Source: Alphaproteobacteria bacterium
GTDB lineage: Bacteria > Pseudomonadota > Alphaproteobacteria > Rhizobiales > Devosiaceae
Direction: 5' to 3'
NCBI GenBank assembly: GCA_024279575.1
Contig: JAJRRJ010000180.1
Span: 1 to 8,423 of the forward strand
Length of the DNA: 8,423 nt
A program made the position numbers and the translations under genes. Of the stretch, positions 6,023 through 8,423 are shown piece after piece (the stretch's first letter is position 1; the number at the start of each line of letters is the position of its first letter). The notes beneath the pieces are model-generated. The model was not told the origin of the DNA, did not search any database, and was given only the letters and a program-made list of their open reading frames with translations.

Positions 6023-6059
6023 AAGCGCTTGAGCGCTTGCTTATTAGTATAAACTAATA
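6023..6059. other. Two tandem hairpins after the helicase stop
   Basis: AAGCGCTTGAGCGCTT (6023-6038) forms a 6-bp stem with a TTGA loop. TATTAGT (6042-6048) and ACTAATA (6053-6059) form a 7-bp stem with an ATAA loop. They lie between the stop codon and the terminator hairpin, three bases apart. They could protect the mRNA 3' end or act as protein sites; neither has a T-run. Confidence 0.5.
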
Positions 6060-6069
6060 TATCTATTTT

Positions 6070-6098
6070 AACGCCCCGGCTGTGTCGGGGCGTTTTTT
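6070..6098 (+). terminator. Strong intrinsic terminator of the helicase gene
   Basis: AACGCCCCG (6070-6078) pairs exactly with CGGGGCGTT (6086-6094) around the loop GCTGTGT, and T6 runs from 6093 to 6098. The GC-rich 9-bp stem with a T-run is a textbook Rho-independent terminator. It ends only 18 bases before the next gene starts at 6117. Confidence 0.9.
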
Positions 6099-6116
6099 GT
6101 TTGATTGGATTAAGTT

Positions 6117-6341
6117 ATGGCATGGATTGACAGTTTCCCCCTTGTTACTCTGATAATACTGGCTTTGCTCTTGGGGTTGGCACCGTTTGTGCCTGAGCCG
6201 CATTTATTTGAAAAGGCCAAAATGTTGATGGCGGGCACGCTAGTCAGGCCCCTGGATATTTTTGATTTGATAATGCATGCTTCGCCTATTGTGCTGCTGG
6301 TGCTCAAATTGGGCCGAATGGCTTTTCTAAAAACGGCCTAG
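6117..6341 (+). CDS. Small conserved-looking inner-membrane protein (74 aa, function unknown)
   Basis: Two hydrophobic segments are visible, residues ~7-25 (rich in Leu and Ile, ending GLAPFV) and ~51-70 (ending LVLKLGRMAFL). Between them lies a conserved-looking amphipathic stretch, PEPHLFEKAKML and RPLDIFDL. The pattern LGLAPFVPEPHL plus RP.DIFDL matches a family of ~75-residue proteobacterial proteins that databases often label 'RND transporter', although it is far too short to be an RND pump; this is from memory. No catalytic motif is seen. The ribosome binding site is weak (GGATTAAG before the ATG), and the gene follows the helicase terminator by 18 bases. Its promoter must therefore overlap the terminator region, or it depends on read-through. 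It ends 77 bases before the transaminase gene and could be co-transcribed with it. Confidence 0.7.
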   Translation: MAWIDSFPLVTLIILALLLGLAPFVPEPHLFEKAKMLMAGTLVRPLDIFDLIMHASPIVLLVLKLGRMAFLKTA

Positions 6342-6404
6342 TTTAGACAATTCGAATATTTCCAAGTTCAGATTTGTCCTTTATGCTTGCTTATAAATTT
6401 TCAT

Positions 6405-6411
6405 AAGGGAG
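6405..6411 (+). promoter_or_regulatory. Ribosome binding site choosing the GTG start of the transaminase
   Basis: AAGGGAG lies four bases before TTG 6416 and seven before GTG 6419. The GTG is favoured by spacing and because related D-amino-acid transaminases begin with the equivalent of M-R-T-V-x-V-N-G. Confidence 0.6.
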
Positions 6412-6418
6412 TGATTTG

Positions 6419-7273
6419 GTGCGTACGGTTTTTGTAAATGGAAATTATGTTGATGAAAATGATGCGAAAATCTCTGTGTTTGATCGCGGGTTTTTATTTG
6501 CCGACGGGGTCTATGAGGTTACCTCAGTTCTTGGCGGCAAACTGGTGGATTTTGAGGGGCATTTTTCCCGCCTGACCCGATCGCTTAGCGAGCTGGAAAT
6601 GGGTTTGGATGTGAGTCGGGACGATCTGCTTGGCATGCACCGGGAATTGGTTTTGCGGAATAACCTTGATGAAGGTCTGGTTTATTTACAGGTAACGCGC
6701 GGTGCTGCTGACAGGGACTTTGCTTTTCCGCCGGAGGGGACCCCCAATACGATTGTGGGTTTTACACAAAGCCTGAACCTGATTAATTCTGAAAAAGCCA
6801 AAACTGGGATCAGCGTCATTTTTGTTGAAGATCTGCGCTGGGGACGTTGTGATATTAAAACCGTGCAACTGCTTTATCCTTCGCTGGCCAGTATGCAGGC
6901 GCGCAAAAAAGGAAAGCAAGGGGCATGGTTTGTGCGTGATGGTTTTATCACTGAAGGAACTGCAAACAACGCCTATATTGTTACCAAAGAGGGAACGATT
7001 GTTACGCGTGATTTGTCCCCATCCATTTTGTCCGGGATTACTCGCAAGGCGGTTCTGGCTTGCGCTGACAAGCTGCAAATGAAGGTTGAAGAGCGCGCCT
7101 TCAGTGTTGACGAAGTTGCCGATGCCGTGGAGGCCTTTACTACTGCTGCCACGATTTTTGTGATGCCGGTTGTTGAGATCGAGGGCAAACAAGTGGGGGA
7201 TGGAAAGCCTGGGCCGGTAGCCAGGAAACTGCGTGAAATCTATATTGAAGAAAGCCTGAAGGCGGCGACTTAA
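6419..7273 (+). CDS. dat: D-amino-acid transaminase (class IV PLP aminotransferase)
   Basis: 284 residues from the GTG start, normal for fold-type IV transaminases. VFDRGFLFADGVYEV near the N-terminus, the PLP lysine Lys147 in RCDIKTVQLL, Glu179 in ITEGTANNAY (pyridine-nitrogen contact), and GITRKAVLACA plus FTTAATIFVMPVVEIEGK near the C-terminus all match Bacillus-type D-amino-acid aminotransferase, including residue numbering close to Lys145/Glu177. It swaps amino groups between D-amino acids and 2-oxo acids, typically making D-Glu or D-Ala or degrading D-amino acids. Branched-chain transaminase (IlvE) and aminodeoxychorismate lyase share the fold but have different motifs around the lysine; CDIK..-LL favours the D-specific group. 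Its TAA stop (7271-7273) interlocks with the stop of the convergent GNAT gene. Confidence 0.88.
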   Translation: MRTVFVNGNYVDENDAKISVFDRGFLFADGVYEVTSVLGGKLVDFEGHFSRLTRSLSELEMGLDVSRDDLLGMHRELVLRNNLDEGLVYLQVTRGAADRDFAFPPEGTPNTIVGFTQSLNLINSEKAKTGISVIFVEDLRWGRCDIKTVQLLYPSLASMQARKKGKQGAWFVRDGFITEGTANNAYIVTKEGTIVTRDLSPSILSGITRKAVLACADKLQMKVEERAFSVDEVADAVEAFTTAATIFVMPVVEIEGKQVGDGKPGPVARKLREIYIEESLKAAT

Positions 7274-7581
7274 CCCGGTTCTTGATGCGCCAAAAGGTCA
7301 GCCCACTCCTTATGGCGCTTAAACTGCACTTGGACATAGGAGCATATGGGGACGATTTTATCCTTGTTGCGCCGGGCCTGTTCGATGGCATAATGCATGA
7401 GTTTTTCGGCAATATCCTGCCCGCGAAATTCCGGGGGCACCCGAGTATGGTCGATGGCAATTTTGCATAAATTTATTCGATGGTAGGTCATTTCGGCAAC
7501 CTTGCCTTCCCCCAGATCGATTACATATCGTCCTGAAGTTTTGTTGCTCTCATGGCGGATTACTAATTCAGTCATGGGCAT
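7270..7581 (-). CDS. Small GNAT-family N-acetyltransferase (COG2388/YjdJ-like)
   Basis: About 103 residues, the typical compact size of this group. DHTRVPPEFRG (44-54) leads into the acetyl-CoA loop RGQDIAEKL (53-61), followed by IVPICSYV (76-83) and a C-terminal FKRHKEW/DLL, which are family hallmarks. The usual loop is RGQGIA; here Asp56 replaces the Gly. The physiological substrate of these small acetyltransferases is not known. The ATG at 7581 is used, but a second ATG two codons later is equally possible; GGGAA upstream is ~14 bases away and gives little help. The gene converges on the transaminase with a 4-base overlap, leaving no room for a terminator between them. In the 139 bases upstream (7582-7720) I see AT-rich DNA and weak inverted repeats (TCACAA/TTGTGA) but no clear promoter or terminator. 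Confidence 0.82.
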   Translation of the reverse strand: MPMTELVIRHESNKTSGRYVIDLGEGKVAEMTYHRINLCKIAIDHTRVPPEFRGQDIAEKLMHYAIEQARRNKDKIVPICSYVQVQFKRHKEWADLLAHQEPG

Positions 7582-7720
7582 TTTTTGAAATTTTCCCGAA
7601 TCTATAATTTTTCAAACATTGGGTGTTCGTCGACTGATGTTATTTTATCCAAAGTTTGCAATATTGTCCGGTACGATCAAGTCACAACAAGGTTATCGGC
7701 TAAATTGTGATCGGATTTGA

Positions 7721-8423
7721 CTATTTTCCCCAGGCTCGTGTGACCTGCTTTTGCTCACCCAACCCCTCAATACCCAGTGTTATCGTCTGGTTGGGTTTGA
7801 GATAAACGGAATCTGGTTTTTGTCCCATGCCCACCCCCGGCGGGGTGCCGGTGGATATGATATCGCCCGGTTGCAGGCTCATGAACTGGCTGACGTAGTG
7901 AACAAGGTGTGCCACACCGTAAACCATGGTTGCAGTGGAGCCGTTCTGATAGCGTTTGGCATCAACTTCCAGCCAGAGTTTCAGGTTTTGAGGGTTTTTG
8001 ATTTCGTCTTTAGTTACCATCCAAGGGCCAATCGGGCCAAAAGTATCAGCTGATTTTCCTTTCACCCATGGTCCTGAATGTTCGAGCTGAAAAGCACGTT
8101 CTGAAATGTCATTGATAATGCAATAGCCCGCCACATGCTCCATTGCGTCAGATTTTTTTACATATCTGGCCTCTTTGCCAATGATAATGCCCAGCTCGAC
8201 TTCCCAGTCGGTTTTGGTGGAACTGGGGGGGATGATAATGTCATCATTGGCACCGCAAAAGGCGCTGGTGGCTTTAATAAACACCACGGGTTCGGGGGGG
8301 ACATCCATCTTCAGCTCGGCAGCATGATCAGTATAGTTCAGCCCGATGCAGATGAATTTGCCAACATTGCCCACACATGGGCCAATGCGGGTGGCAGGAT
8401 CAATTTGTGGCAGGCTTGAAAGG
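7721..8423 (-). CDS. FAH-family hydrolase, second copy, 5' end outside window
   Basis: The minus-strand frame stays open to the window edge. It includes IDPATRIGPCVGNVGKF upstream of the GTG that could be mistaken for a start, so roughly the first 50 residues are missing. It has the FAH catalytic core: GLNYTDHAAE, the metal ligands in DWEVELG (two Glu) and NDISER (Asp), WVKGKSADTFGP, GPWMV, LQPGD and the TGTPPGVGMG loop. About half its residues match the FAH protein at 1-582, so the two are paralogues within one family. Databases often name such proteins ureidoglycolate lyase or 2-hydroxyhepta-2,4-diene-1,7-dioate isomerase; 2,4-diketo-3-deoxy-L-fuconate hydrolase is another possibility. The substrate cannot be read from sequence. 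It ends with TAG at 7721-7723, and its downstream partner on the strand is the GNAT gene 139 bases away. Confidence 0.9.
   Translation of the reverse strand, partial: LSSLPQIDPATRIGPCVGNVGKFICIGLNYTDHAAELKMDVPPEPVVFIKATSAFCGANDDIIIPPSSTKTDWEVELGIIIGKEARYVKKSDAMEHVAGYCIINDISERAFQLEHSGPWVKGKSADTFGPIGPWMVTKDEIKNPQNLKLWLEVDAKRYQNGSTATMVYGVAHLVHYVSQFMSLQPGDIISTGTPPGVGMGQKPDSVYLKPNQTITLGIEGLGEQKQVTRAWGK

Noticed and set aside
6686..7192. 168-codon minus-strand frame opposite the transaminase
   Set aside because: It is antisense to a gene with all catalytic residues, and there is no start signal or domain.
7674..7713. CGATCA/TGATCG and TCACAA/TTGTGA inverted repeats as terminator of the right FAH gene
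   Set aside because: The two pairings conflict, loops are long, and no T-run follows in the minus-strand direction.
1..8423. CRISPR array, tRNA, rRNA, phage genes or toxin-antitoxin pair
   Set aside because: I saw no regular spaced repeats, no tRNA-like cloverleaf or rRNA stretches, and no gene pair with such motifs.

Overview
The window looks like chromosomal DNA of an alphaproteobacterium with moderate GC content, perhaps marine. This rests on gene content and protein style: a DHRS6-like SDR beside a FAH-family hydrolase, a eukaryotic-type ornithine decarboxylase, a D-amino-acid transaminase, and an RhlE-type helicase with a long basic tail. The placement is an inference, because there is no rRNA or tRNA to anchor it. 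Most genes are metabolic and sit in short units on both strands.

Left part (1-1650): a FAH-family hydrolase cut by the window edge is followed after 36 bases by a short-chain dehydrogenase. The pair matches the last two steps of non-phosphorylative L-fucose/L-rhamnose breakdown, in which a 2-keto-3-deoxy sugar acid is oxidised and the diketo product is hydrolysed. Next comes about 300 bases of insertion-sequence debris: the first ~18 codons of an IS3-type OrfA and a candidate IS end with two related 15-base repeats. A hairpin then precedes the 3' end of the decarboxylase gene.

Middle (1651-4275): a fold-type III PLP decarboxylase (ornithine/lysine type, minus strand) is divergent from a TTG-started Lrp/AsnC regulator. 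The 158-base gap holds mirrored 7-mers and back-to-back promoter-like boxes. An isochorismatase-family cysteine hydrolase follows. A near-perfect palindrome lies between its predicted -35 and -10 boxes.

Right-middle (4276-6100): a DEAD-box RNA helicase carries DEVD instead of DEAD. It is preceded by a roughly 360-base gene-free leader region. That region holds a large two-part hairpin, an alternative partner for one arm, and a second hairpin followed by T8 just before the ribosome binding site. Three hairpins follow the gene, and the last is a strong intrinsic terminator.

Right (6117-8423): a 74-residue membrane protein and a D-amino-acid transaminase run on the plus strand. A small GNAT acetyltransferase runs on the minus strand, and its stop codon interlocks with that of the transaminase. 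A second FAH-family hydrolase, also on the minus strand, is cut by the right edge.

The best candidate for undescribed biology is the structured leader of the helicase gene. The operator-like palindrome before the cysteine hydrolase comes second.
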